From NCBI RefSeq assembly GCF_031179145.1, contig NZ_JAPSIB010000010.1, positions 70,385 to 134,384 on the forward strand: DNA of 64,000 bases. Reading direction: 5' to 3'. Source of the stretch: Brevibacterium sp. (GTDB lineage Bacteria > Actinomycetota > Actinomycetes > Actinomycetales > Brevibacteriaceae). A model generated the notes under the pieces. The model was not told the DNA's origin. It saw only the letters and a program-made list of their open reading frames with translations, and searched no databases. Positions 52,575 to 60,250 of this stretch are shown here, in pieces (the first letter of the stretch is position 1; the number at the start of each line of letters is the position of its first letter). Made by a program: the position numbers and the translations under genes.

Positions 52575-52857
52575 GATGTGTTCCTCTCTGTCGCTGTCAC
52601 GATCTTCCCGAGGTTCGAAGATCATTCAACCAAGTGGAATACGGTTCAAACGTTGATTGAGCGCAGGGTCCACCCGATGCATTCATCACCTTAGTCCTGT
52701 CTCGCTGAGGTTGGCTGACCCGGTTCGACGTGATCTGTCAGACCGGCACGGGACCCGGCGACCGGTTCGTGTACTTCGCTGTCGATTGCTGACGAATGTT
52801 GCTGATTGGGCGCGCGGGCATTTGCGCCTTGGGTGCTGTTGACGGAACAATGAGGGC

Positions 52858-53301
52858 ATGAGCAACTCCGCTTCGGAAAGGACATCTTCCACGTCGACTC
52901 TCCCGGGTGAACTCGGTCAGAACCTTGGCCTGAAACCGGGAGACTATGTGCAAGAAATCGGCTACGACGATGACGTCGATCTTGATCTGTGTCAGGCGAT
53001 CGAGAAGATAACAGGTGAGAAATTAGCGGACGGGGATGTCGACGACGTGTTCGACGTCATCCTCATGTGGTGGCGCTCGGACGACGATGATCTCATCGAC
53101 GGCCTGGTGGACGCCCAGGTCACGCTGAAAGAAGGGGGAGTCGTGTGGCTTCTGACCCCCAAAGCCAATCGACCCGGCCACATCAGCCCCGCAGAGATCT
53201 CGGAGGCCGCCCCGACAGCGGGGATGCATGTGACGTCGACCACCAGCGCCGCTGAGGACTGGGCCGGCTTCCGTCTCGTCGGCAAGAAGAACTATTCGTG
53301 A
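52858..53301 (+). CDS. DUF3052 protein
   Basis: A 147-residue actinobacterial protein: V-Q-E-I-G-Y-D-D-D-V-D and V-V-L-L-W-W-type segment V-I-L-M-W-W-R-S-D-D-D-D-L. Acidic, no membrane segment. The stop overlaps the peroxiredoxin start. Usually next to ahpE and aceE in this group. Function unknown. Confidence 0.9.
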   Translation: MSNSASERTSSTSTLPGELGQNLGLKPGDYVQEIGYDDDVDLDLCQAIEKITGEKLADGDVDDVFDVILMWWRSDDDDLIDGLVDAQVTLKEGGVVWLLTPKANRPGHISPAEISEAAPTAGMHVTSTTSAAEDWAGFRLVGKKNYS

Positions 53302-53774
53302 TGCTCGCTCCCGGTGATCGGGCGCCTGATTTCCAGGTGCCCGATCAGTTCGGGAGCGTTCTCGACCTCGCCGAGGTACGGCAACGTTCGGTCGCGGTTG
53401 TGACGTTCTTCCCCTTCGCCTTCTCTCCTGTCTGCGGCGACGAGATCCGTGCCCTGCAGGAACTGCATGAGGAGCTCCGGGCCGCCTCCCGCCCGATCGA
53501 GGTCATCGGCATCGCAGCCGACTCCAAATACACATTGGCGGCGTGGTCCCGGGACGCGGGAGTGACCTTCTCCCTGGGTTCGGACTTCTGGCCCCACGGT
53601 CAGGTCGCCGAGGCGTACGGAGTCCTCGACGAGAAGCACGGAGTGGCCGAACGCGCGGTGTTCGTCATCTCCCGGACGGGTACGATCGTGAGCAGTCGCC
53701 AAGTCGCGCGGTCTGCCGCCCGCGACTTCCAACTCGACATCGCCTCGGCGATGAGTGCATTCCAGGAGGGTTAG
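53298..53774 (+). CDS. One-cysteine peroxiredoxin, AhpE type
   Basis: A 158-residue peroxide reductase. The peroxidatic cysteine is C46 in F-F-P-F-A-F-S-P-V-C-G-D-E, and no resolving Cys is present, so an external thiol is needed. Start is GTG 53298 or the next codon ATG 53301; either way it overlaps the DUF3052 stop. Confidence 0.93.
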   Translation: MMLAPGDRAPDFQVPDQFGSVLDLAEVRQRSVAVVTFFPFAFSPVCGDEIRALQELHEELRAASRPIEVIGIAADSKYTLAAWSRDAGVTFSLGSDFWPHGQVAEAYGVLDEKHGVAERAVFVISRTGTIVSSRQVARSAARDFQLDIASAMSAFQEG

Positions 53775-53777
53775 ACC

Positions 53778-54179
53778 ATGCCGACTCTGTTCACCAAGAT
53801 CATCAACGGCGAGATTCCGGGCACCTTCGTCTACGAGGACGACCGCTGCGTCGCCTTCCTCGACGTGTCCCCGCTGACCGAGGGGCACACGATGGTCGTA
53901 CCCCGCGAGGAGATCTCCCATTGGATCGACGCGGATCAGGATCTGCTCGACCATCTGATGGCCGTGGCCAGGCGGATCGGCAGAGCCCAGAAGGTCGCGT
54001 TCGACTGCGACCGCATCGGCGTCCTCATCCAGGGCTACGAGGTCCCGCATCTGCACATCCACGTCTGGCCGACGAACTCCATCGCCGACTTCGATCTCAG
54101 CGACCGCTCACCGATGCTCAGTGGAGAGGAACTGGCAGGGCCCGCCGACAAACTTCGGCAGGCCCTGGACCAGCAGTGA
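53778..54179 (+). CDS. HIT family hydrolase
   Basis: A 133-residue nucleotide hydrolase/transferase of the histidine triad family, H-L-H-I-H-V-W at residues about 92-98. It starts I-F/T-K-I-I-N-G-E-I-P-G-T-F-V-Y-E-D like bacterial Hit proteins. Spaced 3 nt after the peroxiredoxin gene. Substrate probably an adenosine derivative. Confidence 0.93.
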   Translation: MPTLFTKIINGEIPGTFVYEDDRCVAFLDVSPLTEGHTMVVPREEISHWIDADQDLLDHLMAVARRIGRAQKVAFDCDRIGVLIQGYEVPHLHIHVWPTNSIADFDLSDRSPMLSGEELAGPADKLRQALDQQ

Positions 54180-54184
54180 TCGCG

Positions 54185-54224
54185 GCGCGCTGATCTAGCG
54201 CGCTGATCACCGTGCGCGCTGATC
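54185..54224 (+). repeat. Three copies of GCGCGCTGATC
   Basis: Exact 11-mers at 54185, 54198 and 54214, with a diverged GCGGTGGATC further on, between the HIT gene and the convergent TipA-type gene. Purpose unknown. Confidence 0.6.
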
Positions 54225-54253
54225 ACTGTTCGCGGTGGATCACCGGACGGTGG

Positions 54254-55000
54254 TCACTGCGCGTCGAGCCAGTGGTTGAGGGCATCACGGACGAGCTGTG
54301 CGCCCTGGGTCCCGCCGTAGTTGGCCGCGAACCGGGGATCGTCGACGTACATGTCGGCAAGCCCGCGCACATAGCCGTCGAAGCCTCCACCCCTGGGTGT
54401 CCCGGGCACGGACCGCAGCCACTCGACGTGGCGCCGTGCCAGTTCCTGACTCCGGTGTGAATCGGGGCCTGCACCCTCCTCGGCGGCCGCCCTCCAATCG
54501 CTGCTGAGTTCGGCGACCTCGGCCTTCCAGGCCGACTGCTCCTGCGGCGACATCGACTCCCACCATTTCGTCGAGCGCTCATAGGCGTCGCGGCCCCAGC
54601 GCTCGGTCACTTCTTCTTCGTGCTGACGATGGTCGAAACCATCGAACATCTCCTCTGCCATAAGAGACTCACCTGCTTCCAATCGCGCGATCGTCGCGGT
54701 GACGGCACCGATCTGCCGCTCGATGCGTGCTCGCTCGCGTTCGAGCTCGCGCACATGTTCCCGCAGGGCACTGGTCGGATCATCGGCGGAGTCGAGCACC
54801 TCGGCGATCCGGGGCAACGGCAGTCCGAGCTCTCTGAGCAGAAGGACGCGCTGCAGACGCACCAGACTCTCCTCGTCATAGTGTCGGTACCCATTGCCGG
54901 CCTTGCGGGTCGGGGGCAGAAGTCCGATCGCGTCGTAGTGACGCAGAGTTCGGCTCGTCGTTCCCGTCAGCCGCGCTATTTCCTGTATGGACCAGTCCAT
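54254..55000 (-). CDS. MerR family regulator with TipAS effector domain
   Basis: A 248-residue regulator. N-terminal MerR helix-turn-helix (W-S-I-Q-E-I-A-R-L-T-G-T-T-S-R-T-L-R-H-Y-D-A-I-G), a coiled coil near 75-110, and the TipAS domain (about 115-245) with W-W-E-S-M-S-P-Q-E-Q. In Streptomyces TipA binds thiopeptides; ligands vary in homologues. It sits under a MerR-style promoter, so it probably controls itself. Confidence 0.92.
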   Translation of the reverse strand: MDWSIQEIARLTGTTSRTLRHYDAIGLLPPTRKAGNGYRHYDEESLVRLQRVLLLRELGLPLPRIAEVLDSADDPTSALREHVRELERERARIERQIGAVTATIARLEAGESLMAEEMFDGFDHRQHEEEVTERWGRDAYERSTKWWESMSPQEQSAWKAEVAELSSDWRAAAEEGAGPDSHRSQELARRHVEWLRSVPGTPRGGGFDGYVRGLADMYVDDPRFAANYGGTQGAQLVRDALNHWLDAQ

Positions 55001-55007
55001 GTCAGTC

Positions 55008-55038
55008 AGCTTAGAAGTTGACGACGCGTCAATGTCAA
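55008..55038 (-). promoter_or_regulatory. MerR-type promoter of the TipA-like gene
   Basis: On the minus strand TTGACA (55033-55038) and TAAGCT (55008-55013) have a 19-bp spacer holding the palindrome TTGACGCGTCGTCAA (55018-55032). The over-long spacer with a centred palindrome is the hallmark of MerR regulation. The ATG is 7 nt after the -10 box, so the message should be leaderless. Confidence 0.75.
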
Positions 55039-55125
55039 TGATGAGGGGCGGAGGAGTTCGTCGAGATCCGCAGCGTCGCCGACGCCTGGACTCACACGAC
55101 GCAGTGCATCACGCGACGGAGCGGC

Positions 55126-56307
55126 TCAGGCGACGGAACGGACGGCGTCGAGTGCGGCGAAGAGGTCGGTGGCGAGATCGTCCACATGCTCGAGGCCGAC
55201 GGAGATGCGCACGAGCCCATCGCCGGGCTTGGCCGCGGCGCTGACAGGACGGTGCGTCAGTGACGCCGGGTGCTGGATGAGGGTGTCGACCCCGCCCAGG
55301 GAGACAGCGTGGACGACAAGGCGGCAGTGCTCGACGAAGGACCGGGCGGCCCCGAATCCGCCGGCGAGTTCGACGGCGATCATCGCCCCGGCGCCCGACA
55401 TCTGCCGCCCCAGCAGGCTGCGTTCGTCCTGGCCGGGCAGACCGGGATAGTGAACGGCGGCGATCGCCGGGTGGACGCTCAGTCGCCGGGCCAGCTGACC
55501 CGCCGTCGCCTGCGCGGCGTTCATCCGCACCGCCAGGGTGCGCAGGCCCCGGTGGAGGAGGTAGGCGCCCAGGGGGTGGAGTATGGCTCCGGTGATCGCT
55601 CGGACCTGACGCAGGCGCATCGCCCACGCAGAGTTCGTCGCGATGATCCCTCCCATGGCATCGCCGTGCCCGCCGAGGTACTTCGTCGCACTGTGGAGGA
55701 CGAGCACTGCCCCGTGCCTGATCGGCTTCTGCAGGACCGGAGTGCAGAATGTGTTGTCGACGAGCACCGGCACCTCGCCGGCCGCCGCGACGACCGCATC
55801 GATGTCGACGAGTTCGAGGCTGGGATTGGCCGGAGTCTCGACGATGACCAGACCCGTGTCGTCCTGGATCGCCGAGGCGACCTCGGACTCAGTGGTCCAC
55901 GTGACCGTGGTGCCCAGGAGCCCGGAATCGAGGAGGTGATCGCTGCCGCCGTAGAGCGGGCGGACAGCCACGATGTGGGGAGTCCCGGCCTGGACGGCGG
56001 CCAGCAGCGCTGCGGTCAGCGCGGCCATGCCGGTGGCGAAGGCCACCGCCTCCTCGGCGGATTCGAGCTCGGCCAGAGCTGTCTCGAAGCGAGCCACCCC
56101 CGGCTGCCAGAGCCGTTGGTAGACGGCGGAATCACCGTCTTTGAGGGCATGGCCGGAGGCCAGCCACTCGTAGGAATCGCCTCCGCTGCCGATGTCCGTG
56201 ACCGGGTTGGTGGTCGAGAGGTCGATGGCCGGCACGTGGACGCCCGCGGCGGTGAGCCCGTCCAGTCCGCCGTGGACCATGAGAGTTTCGGGATGCAGTT
56301 CGGTCAT
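55126..56307 (-). CDS. Cys/Met metabolism PLP-dependent enzyme
   Basis: A 393-residue enzyme of the cystathionine gamma-synthase/lyase or methionine gamma-lyase group. Seen are F-A-T-G-M-A-A-L-T-A, V-D-N-T-F-C-T-P and the PLP lysine in H-S-A-T-K-Y-L-G-G-H-G-D-A. Exact reaction cannot be fixed; methionine gamma-lyase activity would suit a thiol-producing cheese bacterium, but that is speculation. Divergent from an Lrp-type regulator, its likely controller. Confidence 0.88.
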   Translation of the reverse strand: MTELHPETLMVHGGLDGLTAAGVHVPAIDLSTTNPVTDIGSGGDSYEWLASGHALKDGDSAVYQRLWQPGVARFETALAELESAEEAVAFATGMAALTAALLAAVQAGTPHIVAVRPLYGGSDHLLDSGLLGTTVTWTTESEVASAIQDDTGLVIVETPANPSLELVDIDAVVAAAGEVPVLVDNTFCTPVLQKPIRHGAVLVLHSATKYLGGHGDAMGGIIATNSAWAMRLRQVRAITGAILHPLGAYLLHRGLRTLAVRMNAAQATAGQLARRLSVHPAIAAVHYPGLPGQDERSLLGRQMSGAGAMIAVELAGGFGAARSFVEHCRLVVHAVSLGGVDTLIQHPASLTHRPVSAAAKPGDGLVRISVGLEHVDDLATDLFAALDAVRSVA

Positions 56308-56374
56308 GCCTCCATGGAAGCGCTTCCTCCAAGTCCGGGCAAGCAAACCTCATGATCCTGCGAAATAGACGGTC

Positions 56375-56388
56375 GAATCGGGAGATTC
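56375..56388 (+). promoter_or_regulatory. Candidate Lrp-type operator
   Basis: GAATC-GGGA-GATTC, an inverted repeat in the 109-nt gap between the PLP enzyme and its divergent Lrp regulator. Confidence 0.35.
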
Positions 56389-56416
56389 TTGCATCCGTTG
56401 TGCGACACTGTGACTC

Positions 56417-56899
56417 ATGTCGCAGAAAGTGGAACTCGATGACGTCGACCGGAAGCTGCTTCGGGCACTGAGGGAGGACGCCCGGGCCTCGGGCTCGGCT
56501 TTGGCCGCCGCCGTGGGGGTCTCCGAGTCGACGGTGTCCCTGCGCCTCAAGCGGCTCAAGTCCAGTGGGGTGATCAGGGGTTTCAGCGTCGACATCGACA
56601 CTTCCGCGGTGGGCATTCCCCTCCAGGCGCTGATCTCGATCCGCCTCGCGAAGCACGATCGGGCGGAGATCGACGCCTTCACCGCAGCCGCCCCACGGTT
56701 TCCCGGAGTCGTGAGGATGTATCACATGGCCGGTGCCGACGATTACCTCCTCCACATCGTCGCCGCCGACACGGAAGAGGTCCAATCGTTCGTCCTCGAC
56801 TACCTGACCCGGTACCCTGCGGTCGCCCACACCCGCACCAACCTCATCTACCGCGTGCAGGACGGTGCGGATTGGATCGGCACACTCGGTCAGATCTGA
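56417..56899 (+). CDS. Lrp/AsnC family transcriptional regulator
   Basis: A 160-residue regulator. Helix-turn-helix at residues 7-60 (D-D-V-D-R-K-L-L-R-A-L-R-E-D-A-R) and a RAM ligand domain at about 70-150. Likely amino-acid-responsive control of the divergent Cys/Met enzyme. Confidence 0.92.
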   Translation: MSQKVELDDVDRKLLRALREDARASGSALAAAVGVSESTVSLRLKRLKSSGVIRGFSVDIDTSAVGIPLQALISIRLAKHDRAEIDAFTAAAPRFPGVVRMYHMAGADDYLLHIVAADTEEVQSFVLDYLTRYPAVAHTRTNLIYRVQDGADWIGTLGQI

Positions 56900-56988
56900 G
56901 CCCGAGACCGGTGAGGGGATCGGACGGCGAGAATGCACTCGGTGCGGGGTGAGATTGGGGAACCGCGAGGTCGTGGCAGTATTGATCC

Positions 56989-57420
56989 ATGGCCACCCAG
57001 AAGACCCTGCCGACCGATGCTGACGTCCACGAGTTCCTGGATGCTGTGACCCCGGCGAAGCGACGGCTCGACGGTCTCAAGCTCGAGTCGATCTTCACTG
57101 CTGTGACCGGCGTCGAGCCGGTCATGTGGGGACCGTCGATGGTCGGGTACGGGCAGTACCAGTTTATTTCCCCGGCCAATCCGCGCACTCGCGGGTTCTG
57201 GCCGAAGACCGGATTCTCCCCGCGGAAAGCGCAGCTGTCCCTCTACGGCCTCAAAGACCAGCCCGAGGGGGCCCGACTGCTGCCCTCACTGGGAACATTC
57301 ACCGAAGGGGCGGGCTGCGTGTATGTCAGAAAGCTCGAAGACATCGACGAGGCGGTGCTGGCCAGGCTGGTCGCAATCGCCTTCGCGAGGCCGGACGATC
57401 CCGATCCTTCGGCCGACTGA
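56989..57420 (+). CDS. DUF1801 (YdhG-like) protein
   Basis: A 143-residue cytosolic protein: G-V-E-P-V-M-W-G-P-S-M-V-G-Y-G-Q-Y and late L-G-K-x-type segment L-G-T-F-T-E-G-A-G-C-V-Y-V-R-K-L-E-D-I-D. Role unknown. The ATG lies a few nt after a CAGTAT -10-like box. Confidence 0.9.
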   Translation: MATQKTLPTDADVHEFLDAVTPAKRRLDGLKLESIFTAVTGVEPVMWGPSMVGYGQYQFISPANPRTRGFWPKTGFSPRKAQLSLYGLKDQPEGARLLPSLGTFTEGAGCVYVRKLEDIDEAVLARLVAIAFARPDDPDPSAD

Positions 57421-57438
57421 CACGTCGTTCGAAGTCCT

Positions 57439-57466
57439 GACGAGCCACTCATCATCCCGGCTCGTC
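57439..57466 (+). terminator. Possible hairpin terminator after the DUF1801 gene
   Basis: An 8-bp stem GACGAGCC/GGCTCGTC with a 12-nt loop between convergent genes. Confidence 0.45.
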
Positions 57467-57488
57467 GCTCACCGCCCTGATATCTCGC

Positions 57489-58040
57489 TCAGCGGTCAGC
57501 GGCGAAGAGCTCCTGGTAGAACACGCTCTGCGCCGGATAGTAGTCGTCGAAGTCGATCGCCAGCGCGTCGGCGCCGACAGCTGCTGCCGCGAGTCGGTCC
57601 ATGTAGTACTCCCAGCCCGGCCCAATGTTCTCCGCCCAACTCGGATCGGGGACCGTCTGGGAGAACCGCATGATCGTCTCGTCAACGTCGCCGCCGTCCG
57701 TGGCATCGCTGAGGTCGAATGCCACGTGCCAGACCGTCGGGTTCTCCTCGTCGGCCTCCGCGTCATAGGGCATCGCCGAGGTGACGGCCAGATGCACGGG
57801 CGTTCGGCAGGAGTCGATCGTGAAGACCTCCGGCTCGGCAGCGTCTCCCTCGAATCCCATCGTGAACTGCACCGTCCCGCTCGCCGGCTCTCCCGTCCAG
57901 GTGCCGATCCACAACGCGGACCGGTCGGATTCTGTGATCGTCGCCCACACCTCGGCGACGCTTGCCCTGATCCGGCGGGTGAGGACCAGAATATCCTCTC
58001 CTGATCGCTGTTCCCTGGTTCCGGTGGGTGTGGGTGCCAT
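57489..58040 (-). CDS. SRPBCC (START-like) domain protein
   Basis: A 183-residue protein with the AHSA1-like start L-T-R-R-I-R-A-S-V-A-E-V-W-A-T-I-T and a final helix G-W-E-Y-Y-M-D-R-L. Probably binds a hydrophobic ligand. Followed upstream by the DUF2249 gene 9 nt away, so they are likely one operon. Confidence 0.85.
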   Translation of the reverse strand: MAPTPTGTREQRSGEDILVLTRRIRASVAEVWATITESDRSALWIGTWTGEPASGTVQFTMGFEGDAAEPEVFTIDSCRTPVHLAVTSAMPYDAEADEENPTVWHVAFDLSDATDGGDVDETIMRFSQTVPDPSWAENIGPGWEYYMDRLAAAAVGADALAIDFDDYYPAQSVFYQELFAADR

Positions 58041-58049
58041 GAGAATCCT

Positions 58050-58712
58050 TCAGTGTCCGCGAGATGGGGGAGAGCTGGAGATGCTCAACCCCTGTTTGCG
58101 CTGGTGCACGGAGAAGTAGCGCAGGCCTTGGTCTCCTGCGACGAACCGGCGATGGGACCGGCGCGGCAGCCACACGATCTGACCCGGTTCCAGTCTGATC
58201 TCGGTGAGCTCGGTGGTCAAGGTCCCGGTGCCGGAGAGCACATGGATGAGCACATCGAGGTCGGGTCCGACATGCTCGCGGATCTCGTCACCCGGCGTGA
58301 GGGCGATGACGTTGGCGTCGAGGCTCCTCCGTTGCGGCCGCAGCTGCCAGACGGACCCCGAGGTCACCTCGGTGCCGGGTGAACTGCTGACGGCGGCATT
58401 GGGGGAGCTGTCGGCACGGGCATGGTCGGACCCGCCGGTTTCACCAACGATGCGCGGCACAGCCGTTGACGCCCGTCTGCTGATCCGGACCCGAAACTCA
58501 GCCGTGTCGCTCAGCGGCTCCCAGCCGAGCGCCTCGGCGAATTCCTCTTCCATCTCCCGCCGGAGGTTCGTCGGCTCATGGTCATTGACGAGGATGAGTC
58601 CGGCGCCCACCGCTAGATCATCGAAAGCGCGGAAGACGAGCGGGTGGCGCTGCGGTCGGGGAACGGTGCGGACGTCGATGACCTGCTCGTCATCGTGGTG
58701 CTGTAACGTCAT
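58050..58712 (-). CDS. DUF2249 domain joined to a cupin domain
   Basis: A 220-residue protein. Residues about 10-80 are a DUF2249 domain (V-I-D-V-R-T-V-P-R-P-Q-R-H and L-V-N-D-H-E-P-T-N-L-R). Residues about 125-210 are a cupin (P-G-D-E-I-R-E-H and L-E-P-G-Q-I-V-W-L-P-R-R-S-H-R-R-F). DUF2249 is often linked to nitrogen-oxide or redox genes elsewhere. No such neighbours here. Function unknown. Confidence 0.82.
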   Translation of the reverse strand: MTLQHHDDEQVIDVRTVPRPQRHPLVFRAFDDLAVGAGLILVNDHEPTNLRREMEEEFAEALGWEPLSDTAEFRVRISRRASTAVPRIVGETGGSDHARADSSPNAAVSSSPGTEVTSGSVWQLRPQRRSLDANVIALTPGDEIREHVGPDLDVLIHVLSGTGTLTTELTEIRLEPGQIVWLPRRSHRRFVAGDQGLRYFSVHQRKQGLSISSSPPSRGH

Positions 58713-58754
58713 GAGTAGTCGTCCATCCTCCGACCGGTCGTCGGAGCGCGATAC

Positions 58755-59468
58755 TCACGCATCGGCGATATCGACGACACCGCGCACAGGAGATGTGCCG
58801 ACGAATGCGTCCTTGAGCACGTTCACGCCTTCCTGAGGATGCGCCTGCTCGACGAAGGACTGTCTCTGCTCGCGTGTCTTGGCGGTGTCGAGATCCATGG
58901 CTGCCTCACGGTCCTTCTCCAACGCACTGTCACACTCGCCGTCACGATTGAAGGACCACATGAGCATTGGGTCGCCCAGGGGCAACCGGTGTCCCGCGTC
59001 TCCGTCGTGCCGCCCGGTGTGCCACGTGTGCCAGGTCTTTCCGTAGCTGTTGAGCAGACGTTTCATGAAGGCTTTCTCCGCCGCCGCGGGCAGTCCCGGG
59101 GCGATGAGCTGGCCGGAGAGGATCTCGAAATTGTGCGGATGCCAGTAGGCATGTTCCTCGGGTGGAAGGGTGTTGAACAGGTCTTCGGACACGATGTACT
59201 CGATTCCGATGAGGTTCGCGTCGCGGGTATTGCCGTCGAAGAGGACGCACTGGATGAAATCGTCGTTGACGACGCGACAGAAATGGTGGGCCTCCATCTG
59301 CATCTGCGGGTCGTTCTTCGCGGGGTGGAATCCCACCACATAGACATCGAAATCTTTGAGTGGTGCTGCGTTCTGGAGCAGGTTCGCGCCCTGTTCCAAT
59401 GCTGCGAGCCAAGCGCCCTTGCCCTGGCCTGCGGGTGTGGTCGGGCTCTTGCGTTCCTTGCCGGCCAT
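58755..59468 (-). CDS. DUF1264 (oil-body-associated-like) protein
   Basis: A 237-residue protein with H-H-F-C-R, L-I-G-I-E-Y-I-V-S, Y-W-H-P-H-N-F-E-I, and W-H-T-W-H; the many His, Trp and Cys residues are typical of DUF1264 and may bind metal. Start at ATG 59468 is supported by GGAG at 6 nt. Plant homologues are oil-body proteins; bacterial role unknown. May be co-transcribed with the DUF2249-cupin and SRPBCC genes. Confidence 0.85.
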   Translation of the reverse strand: MAGKERKSPTTPAGQGKGAWLAALEQGANLLQNAAPLKDFDVYVVGFHPAKNDPQMQMEAHHFCRVVNDDFIQCVLFDGNTRDANLIGIEYIVSEDLFNTLPPEEHAYWHPHNFEILSGQLIAPGLPAAAEKAFMKRLLNSYGKTWHTWHTGRHDGDAGHRLPLGDPMLMWSFNRDGECDSALEKDREAAMDLDTAKTREQRQSFVEQAHPQEGVNVLKDAFVGTSPVRGVVDIADA

Positions 59469-59569
59469 GATGCACTCCAATCATCAGGAAGACCGCGTAT
59501 GCGTCAGTCCTATCATGCGTTCTGGCAAGCAGGAAGACCCCTTGTCATGACCGATCGCGCCGGAACGAA

Positions 59570-59609
59570 GAAATGCCGCGACATCGAACAATCGATGTCG
59601 CGGCATTTC
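59570..59609 (-). terminator. Hairpin terminator of tRNA-Pro
   Basis: A perfect 18-bp stem (59570-59587 with 59592-59609), 4-nt loop, followed on the minus strand by TTCTTCG. Confidence 0.85.
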
Positions 59610-59615
59610 ACCTGG

Positions 59616-59689
59616 TCGGGATAGCGGGATTTGAACCCACGACCTCCTCGTCCCGAACGAGGCGCGCTACCAACCTGCGCCATATCCCG
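59616..59689 (-). tRNA. tRNA-Pro (anticodon CGG)
   Basis: A 74-nt cloverleaf: acceptor CGGGATA/TATCCCG, anticodon stem CCTCG/CGAGG with loop TTCGGGA, discriminator A, CCA not encoded. Reads CCG codons. Confidence 0.95.
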
Positions 59690-59770
59690 TGACCAGGAAC
59701 TACTATATCTAGGGCGGACCCAAAAATAAAAATCGGGTTCGACACCGATATCTGAGGGAAGGACTTCTGC

Positions 59771-60250
59771 GTGGCCCTGACGGCCGAGAGCATCACCGAG
59801 ACAGCGCTCGACATTCTGTCGCGCTACGGCCTGGGCGACCTGTCGATGCGCCGACTGGCCCGAGAACTCGAGGTTCAACCGTCCGCGTTGTACTGGCACG
59901 TGGAGAACAAGCAGGAGCTGCTTGTGCTGTTGGCCACACGCATGATCGCGGAGGTGAATCGTCGGTGTCCGCCCGGCACCGGTGCGCGCGCGGCGGTACT
60001 GGCTCTGCGGGATGTCATGCTCGCCTATCGGGACGGTGCCGAAATCGTGTTGCTCGGCTATTCGATCAAGGCGGCTCAGACCACGCCGGACGCCCTGCAT
60101 CCCGATCTGCTGGGGGCCGATCGATCGGCGGCCTTGGTATCGTTCACGCTCGGCGCAGTGCAGATCGAGCAGAATCGCGGTCTGTTCGAGATCACCGGAA
60201 ACGATGATACTGACTCATTCGCCTTGGGCGTCAACGCTCTTCTGGCGTGA
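59771..60250 (+). CDS. TetR family regulator
   Basis: A 159-residue protein, GTG start. N-terminal helix-turn-helix: I-T-E-T-A-L-D-I-L-S-R-Y-G-L-G-D-L-S-M-R-R followed by L-E-V-Q-P-S-A-L-Y-W-H-V-x-N-K-Q-E-L. The effector domain is shorter than in most TetR proteins (about 190-220 aa). Its last 36 nt overlap the convergent permease gene. Confidence 0.88.
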   Translation: MALTAESITETALDILSRYGLGDLSMRRLARELEVQPSALYWHVENKQELLVLLATRMIAEVNRRCPPGTGARAAVLALRDVMLAYRDGAEIVLLGYSIKAAQTTPDALHPDLLGADRSAALVSFTLGAVQIEQNRGLFEITGNDDTDSFALGVNALLA

